A DNA stretch of 64,000 nucleotides, taken from assembly GCA_964450955.1 (NCBI GenBank), contig CAYVFI010000011.1:91870-155869 (forward strand). The letters are read 5' to 3'. Each line of letters begins with the position of its first letter. Position 1 is the first letter of the stretch. A program made the translations under genes and the position numbers. This stretch comes from CAYNWT01 sp964450955 (GTDB lineage: Bacteria; Planctomycetota; Planctomycetia; Planctomycetales; Planctomycetaceae). Shown piece after piece: positions 55,225 to 64,000 of the stretch. The notes beneath the pieces were generated by a model that made no database searches, was not told where the DNA came from, and was given only the letters and a program-made list of their open reading frames with translations.

Positions 55225-57156
55225 ATGAAACTCCCTCCTCGCTTCACTCGCCTGCTTGCACTGGTTTTCGTAATTCGGTTGCTGCTGGGACCACCAGCCG
55301 TTGCCGAAGACAAACCCAACTTCATCGTCTTCCTCGCCGACGATCTGGGCTGGGGTGACCTGGGTTGCTACGGACATCCTAAAATTCAGACACCAAACCT
55401 GGATAAGTTCGCCTCTGAAGGTGTTCGGTTTACTCAGGCATACGCCGCATGTGGAGTCTGCTCACCCAGCCGCTCGGCAGTTCTCACCGGCCGCACGCCA
55501 TACCGAAACGGTGTTTGGCGCTGGCTACCCGTCGGCAACGTGGCACATCTTCGCGACAGCGAAATTACAATTCCCGAAACATTGCGGCCGCTGGGCTATC
55601 AAACCATGCACAGCGGCAAGTGGCATTTGAACGGGTACTTCAACAGCGAAGAACAACCTCAACCAGACGACCACGGGTACGACTGGTGGTTCGCGACTCA
55701 AAACAACGCGTCTCCAACCCACAAAGATCCGACCAACTTTGTCCGCAATCGGAAACCGGTCGGCCCACTTAAAGGATTCTCAGCACCTTTGGTCGCCGAA
55801 GAAGCAGCTAGTTGGCTGAAGAACCAGCGGAACCCCGAACGGCCGTTCTTCATGACCGTTTGGACGCACGAACCGCACTTGCCGATCGAAAGCGATCCGA
55901 AATTTCAAGCACTGTACAAGGAAATCGAAAATCCCGGCGTTCGGCAACACCATGGCAACGTGACGCAGTTAGACCACGCCTTCGGGAATCTCATGAACAC
56001 AATCGATGAACTAAAACTTCGCGAAAACACGTTTGTGATTTTCACCAGCGACAACGGTCCTGAAGGTTCAGGAAAAGGCAACCTGAAGAAGCCACAATCG
56101 CAACAAAACCGAACCTGGGGATCCACTGGCGGACTACGAGGCCGCAAGCGAGACAGCCACGAAGGTGGAATTCGTGTACCGGGCATCGTCCGCTGGCCAG
56201 GCAGGATTCAGGCAGGCACAGTCAGCGACATTCCAATCATCGGTTCGGACATCTTCACCACAGTACTTGAACTCGCCGGCGCGCAGGTGCCGACGGATCG
56301 CACGATCGACGGCGTCAACATACTGCCCGCCTGCGAAGGTAAGCCAGTGCAGCGTCCAGTGCCTTTGTTTTGGCGGACTCATATTGCTCCACCTGCCAGT
56401 CACGCCGCAATGCGTATCGGAGACTGGAAGATTGTCGCCGACCAAAAGCTGGATAAATTCCAGCTATACCAGATCGCACAGGACCCACAGGAAGAGAACA
56501 ACCTGGCGACCGCGATGCCTGAAAAGCTTGCGCAGATGAAGACCAAATTCATGGAGGTCTGGGCGGGAGTAGAAAAGGAAGGGCCAAGCGAATGGTGGGC
56601 CAATCAGCCGACCGGCGGCAGGCGCAAGAAGGGCCCAAAGCTATCAAAAGGAAAGGATAACAGCGGCGACTTCGACATCGTCAAAGGCGCGGTCCTTTCA
56701 AAAACCGACTTCGGCTACCTGCTGGATACCGGCAAGAGTGAAGGTTTCGCCGTGCAAAAACTGGACACTCCCATCCAGGAGTCCGCGACATTCACGGTTC
56801 AGTATCGTTGTGCGGTCGATAGCGCCACTCGAAACGCCGCGTTTTGCTTTGGTGCAGTCCCAGTCAATGACCGTCTCCATAAAGCCGGAACGATGATCGG
56901 CATGGGACGCCATGGAGCCTTCGACGGCAGCTGGGCCAACGTGCAGATTGGAGCCAGCAAAAAAGATCAATTCGACCCCGGCGAAACATTCACCGCCACG
57001 GTGACGATTGACCTGGAACACGGCAAGCTAATTCTGAACGTCAAAGACAAGCGCATCGAACATCAGCTACCCAACAGCCTGGAGAGCGTTAACTACGTGG
57101 GTATCTACGCCAAAAATACAAAGACAGAGTTCTCCGAAATTACTCGAGTGAAGTAA
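55225..57156 (+). CDS. Secreted sulfatase with extra C-terminal beta-rich domain
   Basis: A 643-residue product with a signal peptide (about residues 1-27) and motif CSPSR with C79. The set LADDLGWGD, GKWHLNG, EPHLPI and TSDNGPEGS is complete (arylsulfatase A/GALNS-like). The sulfatase fold ends near residue 465. A Lys/Gly-rich linker (GGRRKKGPKLSKGK) and about 160 residues of beta-rich sequence follow (VQYRCAVDSATRNAAFCFG, TVTIDLEHGKLILNVKD), resembling a concanavalin A-like (LamG-type) jelly roll that could bind sugar. The ATG at 55225 begins the signal peptide, 33 bases inside the open frame. Confidence 0.9.
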   Translation: MKLPPRFTRLLALVFVIRLLLGPPAVAEDKPNFIVFLADDLGWGDLGCYGHPKIQTPNLDKFASEGVRFTQAYAACGVCSPSRSAVLTGRTPYRNGVWRWLPVGNVAHLRDSEITIPETLRPLGYQTMHSGKWHLNGYFNSEEQPQPDDHGYDWWFATQNNASPTHKDPTNFVRNRKPVGPLKGFSAPLVAEEAASWLKNQRNPERPFFMTVWTHEPHLPIESDPKFQALYKEIENPGVRQHHGNVTQLDHAFGNLMNTIDELKLRENTFVIFTSDNGPEGSGKGNLKKPQSQQNRTWGSTGGLRGRKRDSHEGGIRVPGIVRWPGRIQAGTVSDIPIIGSDIFTTVLELAGAQVPTDRTIDGVNILPACEGKPVQRPVPLFWRTHIAPPASHAAMRIGDWKIVADQKLDKFQLYQIAQDPQEENNLATAMPEKLAQMKTKFMEVWAGVEKEGPSEWWANQPTGGRRKKGPKLSKGKDNSGDFDIVKGAVLSKTDFGYLLDTGKSEGFAVQKLDTPIQESATFTVQYRCAVDSATRNAAFCFGAVPVNDRLHKAGTMIGMGRHGAFDGSWANVQIGASKKDQFDPGETFTATVTIDLEHGKLILNVKDKRIEHQLPNSLESVNYVGIYAKNTKTEFSEITRVK

Positions 57157-57173
57157 TTCACCCGGCAACCAGA

Positions 57174-57202
57174 CCGGTGCTGTTTATCGAACAGCGGACC
57201 GG
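57174..57202. terminator. Hairpin between convergent genes
   Basis: GCTGTT (57179-57184) pairs with AACAGC (57190-57195), and outside a GG bulge CCGGT (57174-57178) pairs with ACCGG (57198-57202). It lies between the convergent sulfatase and M50-HlyD genes. No T-tract follows on either strand, so its role as terminator is tentative. Confidence 0.45.
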
Positions 57203-57255
57203 GAATCTTAATTTCCACGGCCTATTGACTGCCTCACGCATGCAGCCTGTCAAGA

Positions 57256-59376
57256 CTACCGGAGCTGGCTGAACAGTCGGCGTACGCTTCGCAAACATAC
57301 GGTCGCCACGCTGGAACCCAATATGCCAAAGCGGACCATGGCCCGTTGGCCGTTGCGAAGCTGACTGTCATCGGGAACCGTGATTGCGATCCGAAGTTCG
57401 ACGTATGGCTTTTGTGCTTCGCGATCTTCTGTCACCGGGATGTCGCCGCCACCAAGTTGAGTCATCTGCGGTTGTTCGATTCGACTTGATGCGGATCGAC
57501 GCACATCGATAATTTGCCCGCGCAACGCAGAACTATTGCCGCTGGTAAGCATGAGCTCTACCTCGTCGCCAAGTCTGGGGTGCAGATCGCTAAAGGTTTC
57601 TTCATCAATGAGAGAAGAAACAATCCAACCGCCTGTACCAAGCTTCGCCACGGGCTCACCAACCTGAATGTAGCGGCCCTTATTCTGCAGCACGTCAGCC
57701 TCAGAAATAATCCCCTGAGCCGGCGCGACGATCGAAAGGCGGGAAACCAGTTGTTGTGTTTCCGCCAGCGTCTCCCGTGCCTGGCGTAACTGCTGCTGTG
57801 TCACCGCACTGGCGCGGTCCTGTAGTTCCAGTTCGCCCAGAAGTTGCAGTTCCAGGTCTTTCACGCTGGCGGTCATATCGGCCAGCGATGCTTCGAGTTC
57901 CTGATTTGTCAGGCGGCACAGGATAGCCCCCTCAGCAACAGCGGTTCCGTTGGGAACGCCCGATTCGACCAGGAATCCTGGCGCCGTCGCGTAAGCGGCC
58001 AATTGCTTTTCGGGCAACACAACGCCGGGCGCTCGCATCGCTCCGGGAACCGGAATCAGGAACGTTGCCAGCAGAGTTCCAGCCAGCACCATTCCGCTGG
58101 CCACCCACGCGCGGGTTCTTCTATCGTCGATTTCCGGCGAGGTCCGTAGATAAACCAGACCACCCTTGACCATCTTGATTACCGTGCTGCCGATGTAGGC
58201 CGTCAGAACAACCGATCCCAGAACCGGAATAAACATACCCAAAACAGTCGCGATACTGATGGCGATTGTGAGTCGATAAATCGAACAGGCCAGGCCGAAC
58301 ACGATTAACCAGACCCGTTCCAATCGGCTATCAACATCGCTTTCAATCCGCAGTCCAAACAAAACACGTTTAACGACGCGGCTAAATTCAAAGCTCGCAT
58401 CTTCGCGTAACATTGGTCGCCCCAGAACATCAGTCAGAGCGTAGTAACCGTCATACTTCATCAACGGGTTAATGTTGAAACCGACAGTAATAATCGTGGA
58501 CAACACAACTGTGTATTGAGCGATGGAATTCACCAGCGACGGTTCCGTCATGCTCCAAACCAGGATACCCAACATGGCGAACCACGATTCAAAGTACATC
58601 CCGCCCATCGCCACAATCAGGCGTTGTCGCCTGAACGGCAGGTTCCATGAATCTGATGCGTCCATGTACGCACACGGCGACCCCATCAAAAAGAACGCGC
58701 CCATCTCCGGGACCTTCGCTCCGTAGTGACGGCAGGCGTAGGCGTGGCCGAATTCGTGAATCACTTTCAACCCGAACAACAGCCCCCACAGAATGACAAG
58801 GTTGGACGTTGCCAACATGGAAGACAGCGGGTTGGTGAAATCAGACCATCGTCGAACCACCAGGCCAAAACAAAACGCCAGTGCCGCCAGCCAGACAAAC
58901 AACATGCCCTTTGAGAACATCGGCCGAGCGAACACCATGGTTCGATCAAGAAACGCCATCGGCTCAAACAAGGGAACCCGAAAAAACAGAAACGACTTCG
59001 CAGTCTGAATCCGCTCTCGCTTCGCCTTCTCGACATATTTCTGATGTAGCTGGGCTCCATCTGAAAGAGGCAGCTGTAGCAGGTGTAGCTGATTTAAGTG
59101 AACCACGTAGCGGTAGAAGTCTTCTTCCTGATCAGCCCCAAGTAAATCTTGTTTGACCAGCTTCGTAAAGACGCCACTCAGCGTGTTCGAACCGCGCATC
59201 TGCGACAAAATAAGATAATCTTCCGCCGACAGACGGTGATTTTGAAACGTCACCGGGTGGTGGACGATGTAGGAAATTCCGTCACGGTTGACCTGACGCG
59301 TGTACTTCAGGTCCGCGCGAACTCGCACCTGGACATCCGCCAGGCGAGCGGCTAGTTGCTGCTCCGGGCCGCTCAT
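57256..59376 (-). CDS. Site-2-type M50 metalloprotease fused to HlyD-like adaptor
   Basis: A 706-residue membrane protein. After a cytoplasmic part of about 140 residues come several membrane segments. The M50 zinc motif HEFGH is at residues 207-211 (KVIHEFGHAYACRHYG), and the second ligand region is NPLMKYDGYYALTDVL. After a last membrane helix, the C-terminal ~280 residues form a HlyD/lipoyl-like barrel-sandwich (GVVLPEKQLAAYATAPGFLVE, RLSIVAPAQGIISE). Proteins of this layout are annotated as putative peptide zinc metalloproteases linked to export or efflux. Its ATG overlaps the previous stop as ATGA, so it is translated together with the GAF-HlyD protein. Substrate unknown. The longer frame to 59433 lies inside the upstream gene and is rejected. 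Confidence 0.85.
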   Translation of the reverse strand: MSGPEQQLAARLADVQVRVRADLKYTRQVNRDGISYIVHHPVTFQNHRLSAEDYLILSQMRGSNTLSGVFTKLVKQDLLGADQEEDFYRYVVHLNQLHLLQLPLSDGAQLHQKYVEKAKRERIQTAKSFLFFRVPLFEPMAFLDRTMVFARPMFSKGMLFVWLAALAFCFGLVVRRWSDFTNPLSSMLATSNLVILWGLLFGLKVIHEFGHAYACRHYGAKVPEMGAFFLMGSPCAYMDASDSWNLPFRRQRLIVAMGGMYFESWFAMLGILVWSMTEPSLVNSIAQYTVVLSTIITVGFNINPLMKYDGYYALTDVLGRPMLREDASFEFSRVVKRVLFGLRIESDVDSRLERVWLIVFGLACSIYRLTIAISIATVLGMFIPVLGSVVLTAYIGSTVIKMVKGGLVYLRTSPEIDDRRTRAWVASGMVLAGTLLATFLIPVPGAMRAPGVVLPEKQLAAYATAPGFLVESGVPNGTAVAEGAILCRLTNQELEASLADMTASVKDLELQLLGELELQDRASAVTQQQLRQARETLAETQQLVSRLSIVAPAQGIISEADVLQNKGRYIQVGEPVAKLGTGGWIVSSLIDEETFSDLHPRLGDEVELMLTSGNSSALRGQIIDVRRSASSRIEQPQMTQLGGGDIPVTEDREAQKPYVELRIAITVPDDSQLRNGQRAMVRFGILGSSVATVCLRSVRRLFSQLR

Positions 59377-61283
59377 AGTTTCCACGCCTGCATGCGAACC
59401 CAGTCCGTGACACCGTGGAGGTAAACCCACCACACTGGCTTTGACGTTGTGTCAATTCGAGCGATCCCCTGCATCCCTGGCCTTAGCCAGTCTGCGGTTG
59501 CTCCGTGAGGCTCGGCCCGAGCCATGAACGTGTTTTCGCCTTCAACAATCGAAGCCGAAGCATCCACCTGCGCGACTTCACATTTCCAGGCTTCTCCGGG
59601 TCGGGCCAGCGTGCTGAATTCACCCGTCATTCCTCGAGCAACGTAGGTTGCGCCGGCTTCATCGACACGCAGGTCGACGGCCAGTTTGTCGGCTGCAGCC
59701 AGTTGCAGCAGTTGCGTGCCCACGACAAGCGTTTCGCCGACACGCTGCAAGACATCACCTTCGATGACGTAGCCGTCGAACGGAGCCACAACAATTGCCT
59801 GGCCAATTTGTTCGCTAATCATCGCCAGACTCGCCCGCGCGGCTTCGGCTTGATTTCGGGCTCGCCCTGCTCCGGCAATGTCATTCACCGTCAGAGATTC
59901 GACCGTGGCAATTTCAGCGATCTTCAACTGCGCGCTGAGGCGTTGGTGTTCTGCCATCAACGGTTTAGTGTCGAATTCAACCAATGGCTGACCAGCCTGA
60001 ACAAAGTCGCCCGGACGCACGTGAGCTTTTGTCAGTTGGCTTTCGAACGGAACCGCAATGTCCAGCGGTTCTCCCGCCACGACTTCACACGGCACCTGTA
60101 GCGTGTACGTTGTTGTGCCCAGCAGCATCCAGCCCACAAAGGCCACGGTCGCCAGCACGATGCCCGTACGCGTTCGCTTTTGAAGGCTTTTCCATTTTCC
60201 GGTGACACTTCCCAGCGAGTGCTTTGCGTGTGTCAGCAGGCTTCGATTCGCCTGATCCAGCAGCAACAGCCCTGAGGCCAGCGGAGCAACTAATTTGTGG
60301 GCCGCAGCAAGTTCTTCGTCTGAGAACACCGTTCCGTCGGCGCGTCGGAATGAGACCACGCCCACGATTTCGTCAGCGTGTCGCAGAGGAATAGAAGCCA
60401 CTGCAATCGATTTCGAATCTGTTAGCCAATCCTCGTGCATTGGCAAATTGGCAATTGCCGTCTCGCCGTGGTTGTCGGGAGAAACGACACTGCTTTCGGC
60501 GTCGGCGGCTTCTTCCATCGCATGCAGCATCGCTTTCGTGCCGGGACTGCGGGGATGCAGCGTATCCATTCCAGACACGCTTAGTATCCTCGCTGTATCG
60601 TCGTGCAGAATGCTGACTGCGACTTCATCACAGCTAAACTTTGCCTTCAGGCCGTTGGTGATCGCGAATGCGTATTCGTGCAGTGAACCATACGAACCAG
60701 CTTGCGAGATTCCGCGTTGCGCTGACGCAGCGCTGGAAACCTTGCCTGCGTTTTTTACGCCCACATTTCGGTTTCGAATCGCATCTTCGAACATCCGAAC
60801 ATAGGCCATTAACTCACGCGAATATGCGTCCGCCGCTGCGTCGCTGTCAGCGTCAATCGCCATGGCGATGGCACCAACGGAATCAGAAGCACCAGCCCGC
60901 CGCATCGGCACGGCAATGGCGTATTGACCGCGGCCGGATGACTGCGTCACGATTTCGCCCAACTGACGCGACTTCAGAATGATTGCGTCACAAATTGGTT
61001 GCCACGATTCATCGTTGGCACCTGGCGTCGTAATGGTCGATGAACCGGTTCGGCCATCCAGTTCGCCCAGTAGGTAGCGGGCATGAAACGAAGCCGCCAA
61101 CCACTTGCCAGCCCCCTTCCACGCCACTCGATCAGAACTCGCTCCGCGCATTGCTGCGCAGATCGCTTCGACTGGCGGTAGTTCAGCAGCAGTCGCATCC
61201 TGAGCCGGTGGTGGTAGTTCAGCAGCAGCCTGAACTGGCGGTGGGGCGCCGTGTTTTAATTTTGTTTCAGCTTGCGTTTGCAT
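59373..61283 (-). CDS. GAF domain-HlyD-type membrane fusion protein
   Basis: A 636-residue protein. Residues 1-60 are Pro/Ala-rich. A GAF-like sensory domain lies at about 205-355 (SLHEYAFAITNGLKAKFSCDEVAVSIL, IAVASIPLRHADEIVGVVSFRR). A single membrane helix follows (GIVLATVAFVGWMLLG, about 375-392). The rest is a HlyD/RND periplasmic adaptor: VPFESQLTKAHVRPGDFVQAGQPL, a short coiled hairpin, VVAPFDGYVIEGDVLQRVGE and a beta-barrel. A GAF domain on the cytoplasmic side of an adaptor is unusual and suggests signal-controlled transport. It is the middle gene of a PilZ / GAF-HlyD / M50-HlyD set; its stop overlaps the M50 start. Confidence 0.85.
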   Translation of the reverse strand: MQTQAETKLKHGAPPPVQAAAELPPPAQDATAAELPPVEAICAAMRGASSDRVAWKGAGKWLAASFHARYLLGELDGRTGSSTITTPGANDESWQPICDAIILKSRQLGEIVTQSSGRGQYAIAVPMRRAGASDSVGAIAMAIDADSDAAADAYSRELMAYVRMFEDAIRNRNVGVKNAGKVSSAASAQRGISQAGSYGSLHEYAFAITNGLKAKFSCDEVAVSILHDDTARILSVSGMDTLHPRSPGTKAMLHAMEEAADAESSVVSPDNHGETAIANLPMHEDWLTDSKSIAVASIPLRHADEIVGVVSFRRADGTVFSDEELAAAHKLVAPLASGLLLLDQANRSLLTHAKHSLGSVTGKWKSLQKRTRTGIVLATVAFVGWMLLGTTTYTLQVPCEVVAGEPLDIAVPFESQLTKAHVRPGDFVQAGQPLVEFDTKPLMAEHQRLSAQLKIAEIATVESLTVNDIAGAGRARNQAEAARASLAMISEQIGQAIVVAPFDGYVIEGDVLQRVGETLVVGTQLLQLAAADKLAVDLRVDEAGATYVARGMTGEFSTLARPGEAWKCEVAQVDASASIVEGENTFMARAEPHGATADWLRPGMQGIARIDTTSKPVWWVYLHGVTDWVRMQAWKL

Positions 61284-61322
61284 CGAGATATCCGTTGCCC
61301 GCGGAGGTTCTAAACGAAGTGG

Positions 61323-61727
61323 TTAGTCCAGCAGATCAGACAGATCGATTTCCTCGAAGAAGCTCATCCCAATTTCAAACGCTCCTTCTCTGACCATGTG
61401 GCACCGAATACACCGAGCCATCATGTGTTCAACACCAGCCTCGTTTTGAGCGAACTTCAGCCAGTAGATGTCACCGGGAAGAACCGGTGCTGGAGCCAGA
61501 AGTTTGCAACCAGTTGTGGATAAGTCTGAACTGCATGCTGAAATCGTCATCTCAGCCCGACGACTGGCGTCTCCACGCTGAATTGAAACGTCGATCTCCA
61601 AACTGAGACGCGCTTTGCCTCGCTTTTGCAGAACCGCTGACTGCGAACTGATTTCCAGTTGTTTCAGGGCTTCGATTGCGTCAGAAGTTTCAAACATGCT
61701 TCCGGACATCAGACTGTTATCGGTCAT
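61323..61727 (-). CDS. PilZ domain protein
   Basis: A 134-residue cytoplasmic protein. It contains the PilZ-like D-x-S-x-x-G motif (DLSTTGCKL) and the expected strand pattern (GDIYWLKF, AFEIGMSFFEEI). The upstream basic motif, normally RxxxR, reads QKRGKARLSL, so an Arg/Lys-x-x-x-Arg set is present. PilZ domains bind cyclic di-GMP. CIRCHM near residue 105 resembles a CxxCH but the protein has no signal peptide, so heme attachment is not expected. It is 39 bases upstream of the GAF-HlyD gene on the same strand, so it may link c-di-GMP to the export genes. Confidence 0.8.
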   Translation of the reverse strand: MTDNSLMSGSMFETSDAIEALKQLEISSQSAVLQKRGKARLSLEIDVSIQRGDASRRAEMTISACSSDLSTTGCKLLAPAPVLPGDIYWLKFAQNEAGVEHMMARCIRCHMVREGAFEIGMSFFEEIDLSDLLD

Positions 61728-61893
61728 GACTTACACCATGCGGGATTCTCGTTACGACGGAAGCTTAGGTCGTGTTTCGATATGGCAACATAAGCGTGGC
61801 TGCCCGGGCGGACTGAATGTGTAGCGATCGCACGGTTTGAACCGGTCGCAGCGGTTCGGTTGCTGTTCCAGCTGCTTCTGCAACCATGTGCAG

Positions 61894-62304
61894 ATGGCAG
61901 ATGTGCATTCCAAAAAGACGCGTTCGTACAACATGTCGCAGATTCGCGGCAAAGATACTCGGCCCGAGCTCATCGTGCGGTCACTGGTACATCGGATGGG
62001 TTACCGGTTCCGACTGCATGTCAAGGATTTGCCGGGCAAGCCGGATCTCGTTCTGCCGCGACACAACAAATTGATTTTCGTACACGGTTGCTACTGGCAC
62101 ATGCACCGTTGTCGATACGGACGCGTGGTTCCCAAAACAAACACAGAGTTCTGGCAAAACAAGCGTCAGAGCAATGTCGATCGAGATCGCCGCAACCTGA
62201 GAAAACTCCGTCGCGAGGGTTGGACGATTTTGGTGGTGTGGGAGTGTTGGACCCGGGATGTTGTTAAACTGCAAACAAAGCTCGATGCGTTTTTCAAGGC
62301 ATAG
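61894..62304 (+). CDS. vsr: Very short patch repair (Vsr) endonuclease
   Basis: Nicks DNA 5' of the T in a T:G mismatch that arises when 5-methylcytosine deaminates. The 136-residue product has the family length. Key residues fall at almost the same numbers as in E. coli Vsr: catalytic D51 in GKPDLVLP, H64 and H69 in HGCYWHMH, and zinc ligands C66, H71, C73 and C118 (WECW). The frame is open from 61837, but the ATG at 61894 (MADVHSKKTRS) matches the family start. No cytosine methyltransferase gene is in the window, so it is orphaned here. It lies 33 bases upstream of a sulfatase on the same strand. Confidence 0.95.
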   Translation: MADVHSKKTRSYNMSQIRGKDTRPELIVRSLVHRMGYRFRLHVKDLPGKPDLVLPRHNKLIFVHGCYWHMHRCRYGRVVPKTNTEFWQNKRQSNVDRDRRNLRKLRREGWTILVVWECWTRDVVKLQTKLDAFFKA

Positions 62305-62337
62305 GGCGACCCCCAAACCGTGTGAGAATCCCCATCG

Positions 62338-63939
62338 ATGAACCAACTTATGCGCGGCCTGTGCTTGTTGTTTCTTGTCAGCGGAACGCAGGCGGCGGAC
62401 AAGCCAAACGTCCTGTTTATCGCTATCGACGACCTGCGTCCGGAACTTGGTTGTTACGGTTCGCCGATCGCGATCTCTCCCAACCTTGATGCGTTGGCTC
62501 AGGACGGCCTGTTGTTTCATCGAGCGTACTGCCAGCAGGCGATTTGCCGGCCATCGCGAGCCAGCCTGCTAACGGGTGCTCGACCTGAGAGCACTGGTTT
62601 GTTCCACAACTACGTTGGCTTGCGCGAACTGCAGCCGGACATCGTCACTTTGCCGCAACACTTTGTGGCAAACGGATACGAGAGTGCCTACTGCGGCAAA
62701 ATCTTTCACAATGGCGACACCGACGAGGGCAAGTCATGGAGCCGCGAGCGTGTGAAGTGGATCAAAGGGCTGAAGCGCACTCAAGGGCCGTATGCCTTGC
62801 CGGAGAACAACAAGATGAAGGCCGACAACATGAAGCGGATGCGAGCCAAATACGGCGACGCCGCGCGGAAGGGGTTGGCAGCGGGGCCCGCTTACGAGAA
62901 AGCTGATGTCCCGGACACCGCGTACATTGACGGCTATAACACTCAACTGGCGATCGCCACAATGAAGGAAATGGCGGCCAACAAAGGCAAGCCGTTCTTC
63001 ATGGCAATGGGTTACAAACTACCGCACCTCAACTGGTGTGCTCCGACAAAATACTGGAACCTCTACGATCCGGCAAAAATCCCAATGGCCAGTGAAACGA
63101 ACGCGCCGGCCGGCGGTGCTGCTATGGGCCTGCATGCTTCGTTCGAACTGCGAACCCGTGCTGGCATTCCGAAAACCGGTCCGCTGGGTGAGAAGCTTTC
63201 AAGAACACTTAAGCACGCGTATCTTGCCAGCACCAGTTACGTTGATGCGCAAATCGGAAAGCTGATTGAGGCTCTTGAAGAAGCCGATCTTCGTGACAAC
63301 ACAATCATTGTCGTCTGGGGCGATCATGGCTGGCACCTCGGAGACATGGGCGTCTGGGGAAAAGCGACCAACTACGAAATTGCGACACGCGTGCCGTTAA
63401 TGATCTGGTCACCAAACATGAAAGCCCGCGGTGCGACAACGGACGCATTGGTCGAACTGGTCGACATCTTTCCGACGCTGTGCGAACTGGCTGGCATTCC
63501 AACTCCCGATCACCTTGAAGGCCACAGCTTCGCGCGGTTGATGGACAATCCGGAACTGCCATGGAAGAAAGCGGCGTTCAGCCAGTACCCGAATCCGGCG
63601 TTACGTGAATGGGCCGCGAATCCGTTGTCACAGGGGATGCGCGAAACGTGGTTTGGGCCGCTTATCAAAGAGGTCGAAGGACGTATCATCCAACAACAGC
63701 AAGAGAAGTGGGATCGCGAGTTGTTTGAGAAACACCTGATGGGCTACACCATGCGAACCGATCGATATCGTTTGGTCCTGTGGAAAGACCATCGCGATTC
63801 AAAGGCAGAACCGATTTACGTGGAACTGTTCGATCACAAGACCGACCCCCATGAAACAAAAAATGTGGCCGCCCGGCAGCCAGACATCGTGACAGCCCTG
63901 CGCAGGCAGTTTGACGCTGGCTGGAAAGCCGCTTTTTAA
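62338..63939 (+). CDS. Secreted sulfatase (iduronate-2-sulfatase-like)
   Basis: A 533-residue product with a signal peptide (residues 1-19) and motif CRPSR with C70. The branch-specific motifs are IDDLRPELGCYG, GKIFHN, LPHLNW and WGDHGWHLGDMGVW. It has a long insert rich in Lys and Arg at about residues 140-180 (NNKMKADNMKRMRAKYGD) and another near 420-460, absent from its relatives at 23617 and 30029. It begins 33 bases after vsr, possibly on the same transcript. About 60 bases follow to the window end without a recognised feature. Confidence 0.92.
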   Translation: MNQLMRGLCLLFLVSGTQAADKPNVLFIAIDDLRPELGCYGSPIAISPNLDALAQDGLLFHRAYCQQAICRPSRASLLTGARPESTGLFHNYVGLRELQPDIVTLPQHFVANGYESAYCGKIFHNGDTDEGKSWSRERVKWIKGLKRTQGPYALPENNKMKADNMKRMRAKYGDAARKGLAAGPAYEKADVPDTAYIDGYNTQLAIATMKEMAANKGKPFFMAMGYKLPHLNWCAPTKYWNLYDPAKIPMASETNAPAGGAAMGLHASFELRTRAGIPKTGPLGEKLSRTLKHAYLASTSYVDAQIGKLIEALEEADLRDNTIIVVWGDHGWHLGDMGVWGKATNYEIATRVPLMIWSPNMKARGATTDALVELVDIFPTLCELAGIPTPDHLEGHSFARLMDNPELPWKKAAFSQYPNPALREWAANPLSQGMRETWFGPLIKEVEGRIIQQQQEKWDRELFEKHLMGYTMRTDRYRLVLWKDHRDSKAEPIYVELFDHKTDPHETKNVAARQPDIVTALRRQFDAGWKAAF

Positions 63940-64000
63940 TGATCATCCGGCTGACGCCAGCAAGCCAGCGCACACAACGGCGTTTTGTGTCCGAACCCCA

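Noticed and set aside
61323..61727. CIRCHM in the PilZ protein as a heme c site
   Set aside because: The protein lacks a signal peptide and PilZ domains act in the cytoplasm, where c-type heme is not attached.

Overview
The window looks like a chromosomal segment of a planctomycete (phylum Planctomycetota, PVC group), probably marine or otherwise feeding on sulfated polysaccharides. The evidence is two giant secreted PVC-type cytochromes, a DUF1552/DUF1592 pair, PQQ-type beta-propellers with planctomycete layout, a PEP-CTERM protein, and eleven secreted Cys-type sulfatases. No species is assigned. No plasmid, phage, IS element or CRISPR array was seen.

Layout. 1-7.4 kb: the tail of an AAA ATPase, glycogen branching enzyme, a nucleotide-sugar dehydrogenase and a secreted sialidase. 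7.4-11.6 kb: a palindromic repeat and a giant SGNH/beta-propeller/di-heme protein. 12.1-21.9 kb: the most unusual part. Two genes each carry one in-frame TGA exactly where a redoxin active-site cysteine is expected, followed by a hairpin that fits the bacterial SECIS model. One encodes a HEAT-repeat/peroxiredoxin-like selenoprotein (12101-13216). The other encodes an EF-hand/deiodinase-like selenoprotein with Gly/Arg-rich tracts (17958-19451). Each is followed by a paralogous PQQ-type beta-propeller gene. Between and after them lie an AroDE-like protein that appears to lack catalytic residues, tRNA-Asp(GUC), an RTX-repeat fragment and an Asp/Glu racemase.

22-64 kb: a sulfatase-rich catabolic region. 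Eleven sulfatases alternate in orientation and are interspersed with a ThuA/glycosidase-like fusion, a PEP-CTERM protein, a DUF1552-DUF1592 pair, an HD-GYP signalling protein, a sialate O-acetylesterase-like esterase, three Tad-type pseudopilin/TadG genes, a second giant di-heme protein, a PilZ + GAF-HlyD + M50-HlyD export-like operon, and a solitary Vsr endonuclease. Two of the sulfatases have a C-terminal domain resembling the VHL beta domain.

How it works together (inference): sulfatases, sialidase, acetylesterase and glycosidase-like proteins would strip decorations from complex glycans outside the cytoplasm, while the secreted heme proteins, PQQ-type propellers and selenoproteins suggest extensive periplasmic redox chemistry. 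Formylglycine-generating enzyme, selA/selB/selC/selD, exosortase and the main Tad assembly genes are not in the window.
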